From JBJMQS01 sp045802605 (lineage in GTDB: Bacteria > Planctomycetota > Planctomycetia > Gemmatales > Gemmataceae): a stretch of DNA of 64,000 bases. Made by a program: the position numbers and the translations under genes. The notes under the pieces are model-generated. The model was given only the letters and a program-made list of their open reading frames with translations, had not been told where the DNA came from and searched no databases. Positions 56,093 through 64,000 of the stretch are shown one piece after another (positions within the stretch are counted from its first letter, which is position 1; each line of letters begins with the position of its first letter). The DNA is taken from positions 1 to 64,000 of the forward strand of contig JBJMQS010000020.1 in assembly GCA_045802605.1 (NCBI GenBank), in the 5' to 3' direction.

Positions 56093-57664
56093 GTGAACAC
56101 AACGCCGTTTCCACCTGTCGCATCGAAACCACGCGCCGCTTGGTGGGCTGACTTACCGGCGTCAATCGTCGTCTTCATGGTCGCATTGCCCTTGTGCCTG
56201 GCGATTGCGCAGGCATGCGGCGTACCGCCTGAAGCCGGGATTATCACCGGCATCATCGGTGGGCTGGTCCTGGGTTGGCTCGCGGGCTGTCCGCTGCAAG
56301 TGAGCGGCCCCGCCGCCGGCTTGCTCGTGCTGGTGCTGGAACTTGTCCGTGCACACGGACAAGCGGGGCTGGGTGTCGCGGTTTTCATCGCCGGGCTTTT
56401 GCAACTCACGGCCGCCTGGCTGCGCTTCGGCCAGTGGTTCCGCGCGGTGTCGCCAGCGGTGATCCACGGCATGCTCGCCGGGATCGGTTTGGTCATCATG
56501 GCCAAGCAATTTCACGTGCTCGTGGATGCCAAGCCAGCCGACAGTGTCATCGAGAACATTTCAACGATCCCGCACGCCATCGCGAAAGCATTCAACGATC
56601 ACGACGGCGAGTATCCCCACCATCTCGCGGCAGCAGCCGTCGGCTTATGGGCCATTTTCATTTTGGTAACTTGGAAGCTCGTAACCCCCAAGTGGCTTCA
56701 TCGCATTCCCGCCGCGCTGGTGGCGGTCGTGGCTGCCGCATTGCTGAGCCAATGGCTGCACAAGGGCGTACTGACGGTCCAGGTGCAAAGCAATCTGTGG
56801 TCTGTCGTTAAATGGTTGCCCACTACGGATCGTTCGGTTTGGCTGAATCCGGAAATCCTGAAGGCGGCTCTGGTGATTAGCTTTATCGCCAGTGCCGAGT
56901 CGCTCCTCTGCGCAGCAGCGGTCGATCGCATGCGCATCGGAGCGCGGACGCAATACAACCGCGAGCTCGCCGCCCAAGGCGTGGGCAACGTACTCTGTGG
57001 ATTTTTGGGCGTGCTGCCGATGACTGGCGTCATCGTCCGGAGTGCCGCCAACGTCGAAGCCGGGGCACGAAGTCGGCTCTCGGCCGTATTCCATGGCGCG
57101 TGGCTGCTATTGTTCGTGACCTATCTGTCGGCGTTGCTCACCAATGTGCCAACGACGGCGCTCGCCGCGATCTTAATCGTCACGGGTTACAATTTGCTCG
57201 ACCTGCCGGGGATCAAAGCGCTTTGGCGAACGAGCCGCAGCGAAGTAGCGATCCTAATCGTGACCGCGCTGACGATCGTCAGTACCGACTTGCTGATCGG
57301 AGTGGTGACCGGCGTGGCATTGTCGGTCGCCAAGTTGGTCTGGACCTTCTCGCATTTGTCGATCCGCCTCGATATCGAACCGGACCAGCGCAAAGCGATT
57401 TTGCACTTGCGCGGAGCCGCCACATTTTTACGGCCGCCATTTCTAGCGGACGAGTTGGAGCGTGTGCCGGCCAATGCCGAGTTGCACACTGACTTGACGC
57501 ATCTCACCTACGTCGATCATGCGTGTCTGGAGTTGCTTTTGAATTGGGAGAAGCAGCATCACTCGACCGGAGGCCGGCTGGTCCTGGATTGGGATTCGCT
57601 GCATGCCCGCTTCCGTTCACCGCGGATGCCGGCCGATCCGCCGCCGATCGCATCAGCGGGCTAA
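56093..57664 (+). CDS. SulP-family anion transporter with STAS domain
   Basis: 523-aa transporter from GTG 56093. Typical SulP opening DLPASIVVFMVALPLCLAIA (without a longer N-terminus), QVSGPAAGLLVLVLELV, and about 10-12 membrane segments to residue 430. A STAS domain is at 435-510 (AILHLRGAATFLRPPFLADE). Family members carry sulphate, bicarbonate or other anions. The sequence opening PEAGIITGIIGGLVLGW is close to bicarbonate-type proteins, but substrate is not certain. Confidence 0.92.
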   Translation: MNTTPFPPVASKPRAAWWADLPASIVVFMVALPLCLAIAQACGVPPEAGIITGIIGGLVLGWLAGCPLQVSGPAAGLLVLVLELVRAHGQAGLGVAVFIAGLLQLTAAWLRFGQWFRAVSPAVIHGMLAGIGLVIMAKQFHVLVDAKPADSVIENISTIPHAIAKAFNDHDGEYPHHLAAAAVGLWAIFILVTWKLVTPKWLHRIPAALVAVVAAALLSQWLHKGVLTVQVQSNLWSVVKWLPTTDRSVWLNPEILKAALVISFIASAESLLCAAAVDRMRIGARTQYNRELAAQGVGNVLCGFLGVLPMTGVIVRSAANVEAGARSRLSAVFHGAWLLLFVTYLSALLTNVPTTALAAILIVTGYNLLDLPGIKALWRTSRSEVAILIVTALTIVSTDLLIGVVTGVALSVAKLVWTFSHLSIRLDIEPDQRKAILHLRGAATFLRPPFLADELERVPANAELHTDLTHLTYVDHACLELLLNWEKQHHSTGGRLVLDWDSLHARFRSPRMPADPPPIASAG

Positions 57665-57875
57665 AAAACCATTCGCGAAAAAATTGTGATCCTTCACTAG
57701 GCTTGCTCTCGCTGGTATGGTCGAACGCAGCCTTGACTGAGGGGTCTGAGGTTGCGAGCCGGTGGCCGACTTCGGCGGTCCGAAAGCAATCCGCCGATCG
57801 CTTTTCCGCCCAGCGGGCCGCCGTTTCCAGAGCTTCGGGCCTTGTCCTCGCAGCAAGGCCCGGGGTTGTCTGAAC

Positions 57876-57910
57876 CAGGGACGTCTGCCAGCGGTCGGCA
57901 GGCGTCCCTG
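57876..57910 (+). terminator. Hairpin upstream of the isoaspartyl peptidase gene
   Basis: cagggacgtctgcc / ggcaggcgtccctg, 13 of 14 positions paired, then tgtttt. It lies in the 298-bp gap after the SulP gene; nothing else was seen in that gap. Confidence 0.65.
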
Positions 57911-57962
57911 TGTTTTGCGTGGGCAATTGACCTAAAACGACAAGACTTGCGAGGACTTGTTG

Positions 57963-59015
57963 ATGCGCGCTATTTCAGCCTTGGCCTGTTTGACGCTTTT
58001 GATCACAACTACGAACTCACAGCCTCCTAAAACTTCACGCACCATTCTCGTCATCCACGGCGGAGCCGGTGTGCTCACTGACGCCGAGATGAAACTCGAC
58101 AATCTCACGCGCCAGGACTTCGAGCGCGGCTTGACGCAATCGTTGGCCGCGGGCTACGAAGTGCTCAAGCAAGGCAAATCCAGCACTGACGCCGTTGAGG
58201 CGGCCATCCGGGTCATCGAGGATTCGGAGCTATTCAACGCGGGTCGCGGTGCCGCTTTCACCAGCGATGGCCGAGTGGAACTCGACGCGGCAATCATGGA
58301 AGGAAAGATGGACGGGCAGGGTGAAGGCAAACAAGATCCGCGAAAACGAGCCGGTGCGGTGACTGGCGTGACGCATGTCAAGAACCCGATCTCAGCAGCC
58401 CGCGCAGTGATGGACGATGGGCGGCATGTGCTGCTGGCCGGCGACGGAGCCGAGGCCTTGGTGTTGAGTGACGCAAATCGCGCGAAATATCATCTCGAGC
58501 GTGTCAGCAACATCAACTTCTGGACCGATCGACGCGTGCGTCAAATCCGCCAGCGACATACGGACAGTCAAAAGCGATTCGGCACAGTCGGCGCGGTTGC
58601 ACTCGATCGAAATAACAATCTCGCGTGCGGCACATCCACCGGTGGGTTAACCGGCAAGCTGCCCGGGCGAATTGGCGACTCGCCGATCCTTGGTGCGGGC
58701 ACGTACGTGGACAACCGCGCCTGCGGCGTGTCCTGCACCGGCACCGGCGAGATTTTCATCCGGCACGCCGTCGCTCACGATGTAGTCGCGCGAATGTTGT
58801 ACAAGCGAAGCAGCTTAGCCGATGCCGCACGCGAGACCATCGCTGAATTACCCGATGAAGAGGATGGCGTCGGCGGGCTCATCGCGCTCGATCGCGAGGG
58901 CCGGCACACGTTTGCCATGTCGAAAAAGACGACTGGCATTTACCGCGGGTTTGTGACGGAAGATGGACAGATATTTGTTGGCCTTTTGGCGAATGAGGCG
59001 GAAAAGCGGCCGTAG
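57963..59015 (+). CDS. Isoaspartyl peptidase/L-asparaginase (Ntn hydrolase)
   Basis: 350-aa plant-type (type 2) asparaginase. Signal peptide-like start MRAISALACLTLLITTT, then TILVIHGGAGVLTD. The catalytic Thr is the first of the mature beta chain in FGTVGAVALD; downstream CGTSTGGLTGKLPGRIGDSP matches the substrate loop. The enzyme self-cleaves before that Thr. It cleaves beta-aspartyl dipeptides and asparagine. The signal-like start suggests export. ATG chosen; TTG codons two and one triplets earlier are possible. Confidence 0.93.
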   Translation: MRAISALACLTLLITTTNSQPPKTSRTILVIHGGAGVLTDAEMKLDNLTRQDFERGLTQSLAAGYEVLKQGKSSTDAVEAAIRVIEDSELFNAGRGAAFTSDGRVELDAAIMEGKMDGQGEGKQDPRKRAGAVTGVTHVKNPISAARAVMDDGRHVLLAGDGAEALVLSDANRAKYHLERVSNINFWTDRRVRQIRQRHTDSQKRFGTVGAVALDRNNNLACGTSTGGLTGKLPGRIGDSPILGAGTYVDNRACGVSCTGTGEIFIRHAVAHDVVARMLYKRSSLADAARETIAELPDEEDGVGGLIALDREGRHTFAMSKKTTGIYRGFVTEDGQIFVGLLANEAEKRP

Positions 59016-59032
59016 CCATTTAATACACTTTG

Positions 59033-61852
59033 ATGCCGCTACTGTTCTTGCTGACGTCAGACCAGTTCCCCGGACAATTCCCGTCGATGCTCGACGCGAA
59101 GGGTGCGGCCGATTGGCTCACCGCGTGGCAATCGCTTTGGCACCCTGCTTTATTGCGCGATGCGGACGCTCTACCCGCCGTTAGCAATTCGCAAGAACAT
59201 CCGCAGCCGGAGTGCGTGTACGCCAAACCCGGTGAGCCAATTGCAGTTTCTGATGCGATAGCGCCGGAGATTGTTCACGCCTTTGCAGGTGTTGGCCTCG
59301 CATATATCGTTCTGGAGTCGCTTTTTGAGGCGATGAGCCGAGAAAATCCGCTCGATAAATTCGCCCTACTGGCGGAACTCCGTGCCGCGGCAACTCAGCC
59401 TAACAACGACAGTTCTCTTCGGGCGGTAGCGCAGCGGCTTCTCGCAGCCCGCGAGGTACTCTACCCGGTCACAATTCACTGGCTCGATGTCGCATTCGCA
59501 AATCAACCGCTGCCAAGCTCGTTGCAGCACGGTTCGCCGCTCAACCTCATTGCGACGTCAGCCGACGTTGAAAAGCTCACGAAGGAACAACGCGACCTGA
59601 TTCGCCAAAGGCTTGGGGAAGGCACGCTCGAACTGTGCGGCGGTCTAGCGGCTGAGCGGGCGGATTCCCTCCTACCGGCGGAATCGCAACTCTGGAATCT
59701 TCGGCACGGGCAAGCTCGCTTGGAGGAGTTGCTGGGCCGGCCAGCGACAGTCTTCGGTCGCATGACAAGCGCATATCATCCCTATCTCCCTCAAATATTG
59801 CATCAAGTGAATCTCTCGAAACTATGGCTTGTGCCGTTTGATGGCGCACGCGTACCTCACCATACAGTGTCATCAATTCGCTGGCCTTCGCCCGATGGCC
59901 GCCGAGCCGATGCCTTCACGCGCACGCCGCAGCCAGCTGACGATCCTCGAACATTTTTCGATTTGGCGTATCACTTGAACCACACGATTGCCCACGATAA
60001 CGCGGCCGTGTTCGCGCTGGTGCATGGCGCGGCGCAAGCCGGGCCCTGGTACGACGACCTGCTCGCTCTCTCGCGGTTGGCTCCGGTTCTTGGCACATGG
60101 TCGCTGGTAAGCGATTATCTCGATCAAGGTTTCGTGGGTGAGTACGCTTCCGCGGCAGAGGCCGATGATTTCGACAACTTTGAACTCGAACATCTCGAAC
60201 GAGATCCCGTCAGTGCCGTGGTCCGCCACACGCACGTGCGCCGGCGATTTGATTGTGCAATGACCTATGCCGCCCTGCTCCGCAGCTTGGGAGAGCCAGT
60301 TGACCAACAGTTGCTGGCTCAATTTGATCGTTTCGAAACTGAATTCGAGACGAATATTTTTTCGCAGCCCGCACTCTCGTCATCCCTTCCCACGCCTTCC
60401 GTCCCCCACACTGGCGATACCGGTCCTCTCCCCCCGCCGTCCGGTCCCCTCCCCCCTTGTGGGGGAGGGATAGGGTGGGGGGTGGAAGCGCGCGAGGGCT
60501 CAACCCCCCACCCTAACCCTCCCCCACAAGGGGGGAGGGGACCGGAAATACGGGGGAAGGAAGAAGAGGGCGCAGAGAAGACTTCGGAAAGTTTCGGAAT
60601 CGATAACGAGAGCCGCGCGAGTGAACCGGTCGAATTCAGCGCATTGGAAACCACATCCGCCGAGGCACTCGCCGCTCGCATTCTCCGTCGCGCAACCGGC
60701 GGCCCGGGGTTATTGGTCCTAAATCCATGTTCCTTCGCTCGCCGAGCGTCGATCGAGCGCACTGATCTGCCCGGACCGCCGCCGATCGGCGGGCCGATCA
60801 AGGCGGTTCAACAAGACGGCGATCTCGTCCGCCTGGTCATCGATCTTCCGGCATTGGGGTTTGCATGGATTCCCAAAGCAGTTGGTGAGTCGGGTACGAG
60901 AAAACTGATCGAAGATCTCACGCTCCGCAACGAGTTCTTCGAAGCCGACATTGATCCTGATACCGGTGGCTTGCGCGGCTTTCACGACAAACGCGCCCGC
61001 GCCAACCGCTTGGGCCAACAACTCGTTTGGCAGCCCGGCAGCACACAACGCGCAACATCCGTGCGCGTGACCGCCAATGGACCTGCTCTTGGCGAGGTCA
61101 CCAGTGATGGCGAAATCCTCAGCGAGCGTGGCGAACGCCTCGCCGCCTTCACGCAGCGATTCCGCGCGTGGGCGGGCCGCCCGCTTTTGGAATTGCGGAT
61201 TGAACTTCGTCCCGAAAAGCCGCCGCGAGGCGATCCGTGGCACGATTATTTCGGATGCCGGTTCGCCTGGCGTGAGGAAGCGGCATCGATCTTCGGCGGC
61301 ATGCTCGGCCGAGCGCAGTACACCGCGGGTGAACGAATCATTACTCCGGATTTCCTTGAACTGCGACTGGCCGATTCATCAGCGTTGATTGTCACCGGTG
61401 GGTTGCCGTTCCATCGCCGGCATGGACCGCGGATGCTTGACACGGTTCTGGTACGCCGGGGTGAGACCGCCACGATGTTTGAGTTGGCCATTGGTCTGAA
61501 TCGGCCGCAACCAGGCCATGCCGCGCAAGGAATGATCTCGCCGGTCGCCGCCGTCGCCGCGGAGCAGGGCCCGTCGGCGGTTGGCCCCACTGGTTGGCTG
61601 GCTCATCTCGACGTACCAAATGTGTTGGTCACTTCGATGCGCCCAGTCGCCAATGCCATCTTCGCACGTCTGTTTGAAGTTGGCGGCCACAGCGGCCCCG
61701 CGAGTTTTCGCTGGGCCCGCAATCCGGAATTGGCCGCGATTGTCGATGGTAGCGGCGGCGAATTAGCGAGCGCTTTAGTGGAAGGCGACGCGGTCTCCGT
61801 GGATGTCGGCTCATTGGACTTGGTGAATTTGCAAGTGAATTGGAAAAACTAG
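59033..61852 (+). CDS. GH38-like alpha-mannosidase with an in-frame palindrome insert
   Basis: 939-aa protein (TTG one codon before the ATG). The middle resembles glycoside-hydrolase family 38 in its variant planctomycete form: AAESQLWNL-type region, LGRPATVFGRMTSAYHPYLPQIL, LWLVPFDGARVPHHT and FALVHGAAQAG. The C-terminal half has the GH38 beta domains (RNEFFEADIDPDTGGLRGF, HDYFGCRFAWREEAA). The usual catalytic Asp pair of GH38 was not located. From 60441 to 60545 a 105-bp palindrome is read as 35 extra residues. It may be an inactive relative; a glycan role is inferred. Confidence 0.72.
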   Translation: MPLLFLLTSDQFPGQFPSMLDAKGAADWLTAWQSLWHPALLRDADALPAVSNSQEHPQPECVYAKPGEPIAVSDAIAPEIVHAFAGVGLAYIVLESLFEAMSRENPLDKFALLAELRAAATQPNNDSSLRAVAQRLLAAREVLYPVTIHWLDVAFANQPLPSSLQHGSPLNLIATSADVEKLTKEQRDLIRQRLGEGTLELCGGLAAERADSLLPAESQLWNLRHGQARLEELLGRPATVFGRMTSAYHPYLPQILHQVNLSKLWLVPFDGARVPHHTVSSIRWPSPDGRRADAFTRTPQPADDPRTFFDLAYHLNHTIAHDNAAVFALVHGAAQAGPWYDDLLALSRLAPVLGTWSLVSDYLDQGFVGEYASAAEADDFDNFELEHLERDPVSAVVRHTHVRRRFDCAMTYAALLRSLGEPVDQQLLAQFDRFETEFETNIFSQPALSSSLPTPSVPHTGDTGPLPPPSGPLPPCGGGIGWGVEAREGSTPHPNPPPQGGRGPEIRGKEEEGAEKTSESFGIDNESRASEPVEFSALETTSAEALAARILRRATGGPGLLVLNPCSFARRASIERTDLPGPPPIGGPIKAVQQDGDLVRLVIDLPALGFAWIPKAVGESGTRKLIEDLTLRNEFFEADIDPDTGGLRGFHDKRARANRLGQQLVWQPGSTQRATSVRVTANGPALGEVTSDGEILSERGERLAAFTQRFRAWAGRPLLELRIELRPEKPPRGDPWHDYFGCRFAWREEAASIFGGMLGRAQYTAGERIITPDFLELRLADSSALIVTGGLPFHRRHGPRMLDTVLVRRGETATMFELAIGLNRPQPGHAAQGMISPVAAVAAEQGPSAVGPTGWLAHLDVPNVLVTSMRPVANAIFARLFEVGGHSGPASFRWARNPELAAIVDGSGGELASALVEGDAVSVDVGSLDLVNLQVNWKN
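60441..60545. repeat. 105-bp palindrome inserted in the GH38-like gene
   Basis: Arms 60441-60482 and 60504-60545 are reverse complements with one mismatch in 42, with a 21-base loop. The length is exactly 35 codons. Just before it a partial copy (ccggtcctctccccccgccg) begins near 60420. Confidence 0.95.
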
Positions 61853-61861
61853 ACGATCTTC

Positions 61862-62179
61862 TTAGTCCCACCAGCCCAGGCCGCGAGCCAGAAGCGCCAG
61901 ACCGCAAGCGTTGCAAATTAGCTCGAGCAATCCCAAGATGACCGCGGCCCGTGACTGGGCGTAGCCGCGATTAGCGTGATCGAGCCGATGTTTGCGAATA
62001 CCCACGATTCCCAAGACGATAGCCACTGGGCCGGTCAGCAAACCGACTACCGGTGTTAACCCCACCACGGCGCAGCGGTAACCATAGACGGCGGCCGGAT
62101 TTTTCCACGGCGTGATATCGCCGAATGTCACGTCGTCGTCTTCATTATCGCGGCGGCGGTTTCGTCGCGGTCGAGTCAT
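61862..62179 (-). CDS. DUF4190-like small membrane protein
   Basis: 105-aa protein. The N-terminal 30 residues are charged (MTRPRRNRRRDNEDDD), then three hydrophobic segments with PVVGLLTGPVAIVLGIVGIRKH and RGYAQSRAAVILGLLE, the DUF4190 pattern. Role unknown. Convergent with the mannosidase-like gene, 9 bp after its stop. Confidence 0.8.
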   Translation of the reverse strand: MTRPRRNRRRDNEDDDVTFGDITPWKNPAAVYGYRCAVVGLTPVVGLLTGPVAIVLGIVGIRKHRLDHANRGYAQSRAAVILGLLELICNACGLALLARGLGWWD

Positions 62180-62260
62180 ACAATCAGGGCTCGCGTTGGG
62201 GGGCTTGGTTATTGTTTAACCTAGAGGCGACTTGGACCATCCGTCTATTTCGGAATCATT

Positions 62261-62956
62261 GTGACAAATCGTAATCACCTACAAAATGTGCGGGCGGTCA
62301 TGTTCGATGCGGTCGGTACACTCATCATACCGCATCAGCCTATTCCGTTGACTTATCATGCCTCGGCCAAACAGCGGGGCGGCCGGCTCACGGCTGACGA
62401 AATTGCACGGCGTTTCTGCACCGCCTTCCGAGCTCAGGAAGAAATCGATCGCCAAGCCGGCTGGGTGACCGACGATCGCCGTGAATACGAGCGTTGGCGA
62501 GCGATTGTGCATCAAGTCTTAGACGATGTCAACGATGTCGATGCCTGTTTTCGGGACTTGCATTCGCATTTTGAAAAGCCGGCCGAGTGGAGAGTGCAAG
62601 CCGGAGCTGAATCCCTGATTCGGGCTTTGAAAAATCGCGGCAAAACGGTAGGCCTGGCATCCAACTTCGATTCGCGGCTGCGCTTGGTTATCGCCGGCAT
62701 TCCCGAACTGGCCGATTTGCATCCAATTGTGGTGAGTTCTGAAGTCGGTGCCCGCAAACCCGGTCCTGCATTCTTTGCCGGCGTCGCAAAAGCCGTCATG
62801 GTGCCGGCACCTGAAATCCTCTTTATCGGCGATGATCTGGAAAACGATCACCGGGGCGCGCTGGCATCAGGCCTACAGTCGATACTTCTGGGACCCGGGG
62901 AAGGCATGATTCCCGATCTGCCGGCATTGCTCGACTCGCTTGGTCTGCGAGAATAG
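62261..62956 (+). CDS. HAD-superfamily hydrolase
   Basis: 231-aa phosphatase-type HAD protein starting at GTG. Motif I is VMFDAVGTLI, with the nucleophilic Asp but Val in place of the second Asp of DxD, as in the DREG-2/HDHD3 group and dehalogenases. Motif II/III region is GLASNFDSRL and ARKPGPAFF, and motif IV is FIGDDLENDHRGA. A four-helix cap follows motif I. The substrate is unknown. It ends 4 bp before the nadE start, so the two are likely coupled. Confidence 0.9.
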   Translation: MTNRNHLQNVRAVMFDAVGTLIIPHQPIPLTYHASAKQRGGRLTADEIARRFCTAFRAQEEIDRQAGWVTDDRREYERWRAIVHQVLDDVNDVDACFRDLHSHFEKPAEWRVQAGAESLIRALKNRGKTVGLASNFDSRLRLVIAGIPELADLHPIVVSSEVGARKPGPAFFAGVAKAVMVPAPEILFIGDDLENDHRGALASGLQSILLGPGEGMIPDLPALLDSLGLRE

Positions 62957-62960
62957 CAGT

Positions 62961-64000
62961 ATGCCGCACTACGGGTTTGTTCGCGTGGCCGCTGCGACGC
63001 CGGCTTTGGCCTTGGCCGACCCGGCCACCAATGCCAAGCGAACGCTTGATCTAATACGGCAAGCCACCAAACAGCGTGTCGCTATTGTCGTCTTCCCCGA
63101 AATGGGGCTGACGGGCTACACCTGCCACGACCTGTTTCATCAGCCGACGCTGTTACGCGCCGCCGCAACCGCGCTCGAAGATCTGGTTTCGCAAGCTGAA
63201 TTGTTCTTCGATGGTCTCGCCGTGGTCGGCCTGCCGCTGGTTGTCGATCATCAGGTCTTCAACTGCGCCGCCGTGTTCGCTGGAGGCCGCGTGCTCGGCA
63301 TCGTGCCGAAATCGTATTTGCCGAACTACAAAGAGTATTACGACGGCCGATATTTCTCGCCGGCGGTGCAGGCGAACTCCGACGTCGTGGTGTTGCCTTC
63401 CGGGGCGGAGACCGCATTCGGCACCGATCTACTCTTCGATGCTGAGGGAATTGAGGGGCTGACTGTTGGTGTCGAAATCTGCGAAGACCTCTGGTCGCCG
63501 ATTCCGCCATCGAGCCATCAGGCCCTCGCCGGAGCGACAGTCCTTCTGAATCTCTCCGCGTCAAACGAACTGATCGGCAAGGTGAACTACCGCCGGCAAC
63601 TGATCGAGCAACAGTCGGCTCGCTGCATGGCGGCGTACGTTTATGCTGGCGCGGGGCCGGGCGAATCGACGCAGGATCTGGTCTTCGGCGGGCACTGCCT
63701 CATTGCTGAAAATGGTTCGCTCATCGCGCAATCGCAGCGATTCGACCGCGAGCCGCATTTGCTGGTCGCCGCTATCGACCTCGATCACCTCCGCGGCGAC
63801 CGGTTGCGAACCACCTCGTTCGCGGCAACGGGTCCATTCCCCACAGGCGGGCCGTTTCGTCGGATCGGCTTCGAGTTGGAGATTGCCGAGCCAAAGGACC
63901 TCCTGCGAGTCATCGATGCACACCCGTTCGTGCCCGCGGATAATTCCGAATTGCGAGCCCGATGCGAAGAGATATTCGCGATTCAAACGGCCGGACTGGC
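62961..64000 (+). CDS. nadE: Glutamine-dependent NAD+ synthetase, partial (3' end beyond window)
   Basis: The frame is open to the last base. The visible 346 residues are the nitrilase-type glutaminase domain that feeds ammonia to NAD synthetase. The catalytic Glu is in VFPEMGLTGY, Lys in VPKSYLPNYKE, and the Cys in VEICEDLWSP. EQQSARCMAAYVYAGAG is the family stretch after the catalytic Cys. The start ATG follows the HAD stop closely. The ATP-dependent synthetase domain must lie beyond 64000, so the gene is named from this half. Confidence 0.9.
   Translation, partial: MPHYGFVRVAAATPALALADPATNAKRTLDLIRQATKQRVAIVVFPEMGLTGYTCHDLFHQPTLLRAAATALEDLVSQAELFFDGLAVVGLPLVVDHQVFNCAAVFAGGRVLGIVPKSYLPNYKEYYDGRYFSPAVQANSDVVVLPSGAETAFGTDLLFDAEGIEGLTVGVEICEDLWSPIPPSSHQALAGATVLLNLSASNELIGKVNYRRQLIEQQSARCMAAYVYAGAGPGESTQDLVFGGHCLIAENGSLIAQSQRFDREPHLLVAAIDLDHLRGDRLRTTSFAATGPFPTGGPFRRIGFELEIAEPKDLLRVIDAHPFVPADNSELRARCEEIFAIQTAGL

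Overview
The window reads as the chromosome of a planctomycete (Planctomycetota, probably class Planctomycetia). The support is a mix of gene types that is typical there: PEP-CTERM/HAF-repeat and PQQ-type beta-propeller secreted proteins, a DUF1571 lipoprotein, a DUF1559-type protein, a membrane-anchored Ser/Thr kinase with an N-terminal zinc ribbon, a planctomycete-style ECF sigma factor, and very many large intergenic palindromes. The lineage is an inference; no rRNA or tRNA gene was seen.

Layout. 1-2721: S1/P1 nuclease, an acyltransferase and a VOC protein on the plus strand. 2718-6473 (minus): a compact ubiquitin-like conjugation cluster with a complete JAMM/JAB peptidase, two unrecognised small proteins, an E2-like protein, an E1/ThiF-like protein and a 392-residue beta-rich protein ending in Gly-Gly. 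No ordinary ubiquitin-like modifier is recognisable, so this is the best candidate for a new system. 6621-8857 (minus): a decayed stretch with a 5'-truncated papain-like protease, a 3'-truncated REP-associated transposase flanked by REP palindromes, and a frameshifted HAF/PEP-CTERM protein. 9214-16827: three secreted PQQ-type propellers around a phenylacetate-CoA-ligase-like enzyme, then a DUF1571 lipoprotein. 16834-19794: a frameshifted membrane protein, response regulator, groES, a small unknown protein and ispH.

20087-25413 is the replication block: a short divergent DnaA, a 293-bp gap with inverted DnaA-box-like sites (probable oriC), dnaN, a DUF721/DciA-like gene and gyrB; recF is absent. 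25385-31166: ABC permease, small secreted or metal-binding proteins and a large secreted glycosidase-like protein. 31335-38318: a polysaccharide/glycosylation set (nucleotide-sugar dehydrogenase, epimerase, GT2, GT39-like membrane protein, second polytopic protein) with an ECF sigma factor in the middle. 38376-47748: a large kinase, nucleotidyltransferase-like protein, miaB, PolB-like exonuclease, heptosyltransferase, maf, ArsR regulator and a vWA protein. 47812-64000: ferredoxin, two small membrane proteins, priA, SUKH-like protein, DUF1559-type protein, UbiA-family prenyltransferase, YdjM-type protein, SulP transporter, isoaspartyl peptidase, GH38-like alpha-mannosidase, DUF4190-like protein, HAD phosphatase and the 5' part of glutamine-dependent nadE, cut by the window end.

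A recurring theme is that several unrelated palindrome families have been built into proteins: as signal peptides (two PQQ proteins), as C-terminal tails with the stop codon (nucleotidyltransferase-like protein, zinc-ribbon membrane protein, HAF protein) and as in-frame inserts of exactly 28 and 35 codons (vWA protein, alpha-mannosidase).
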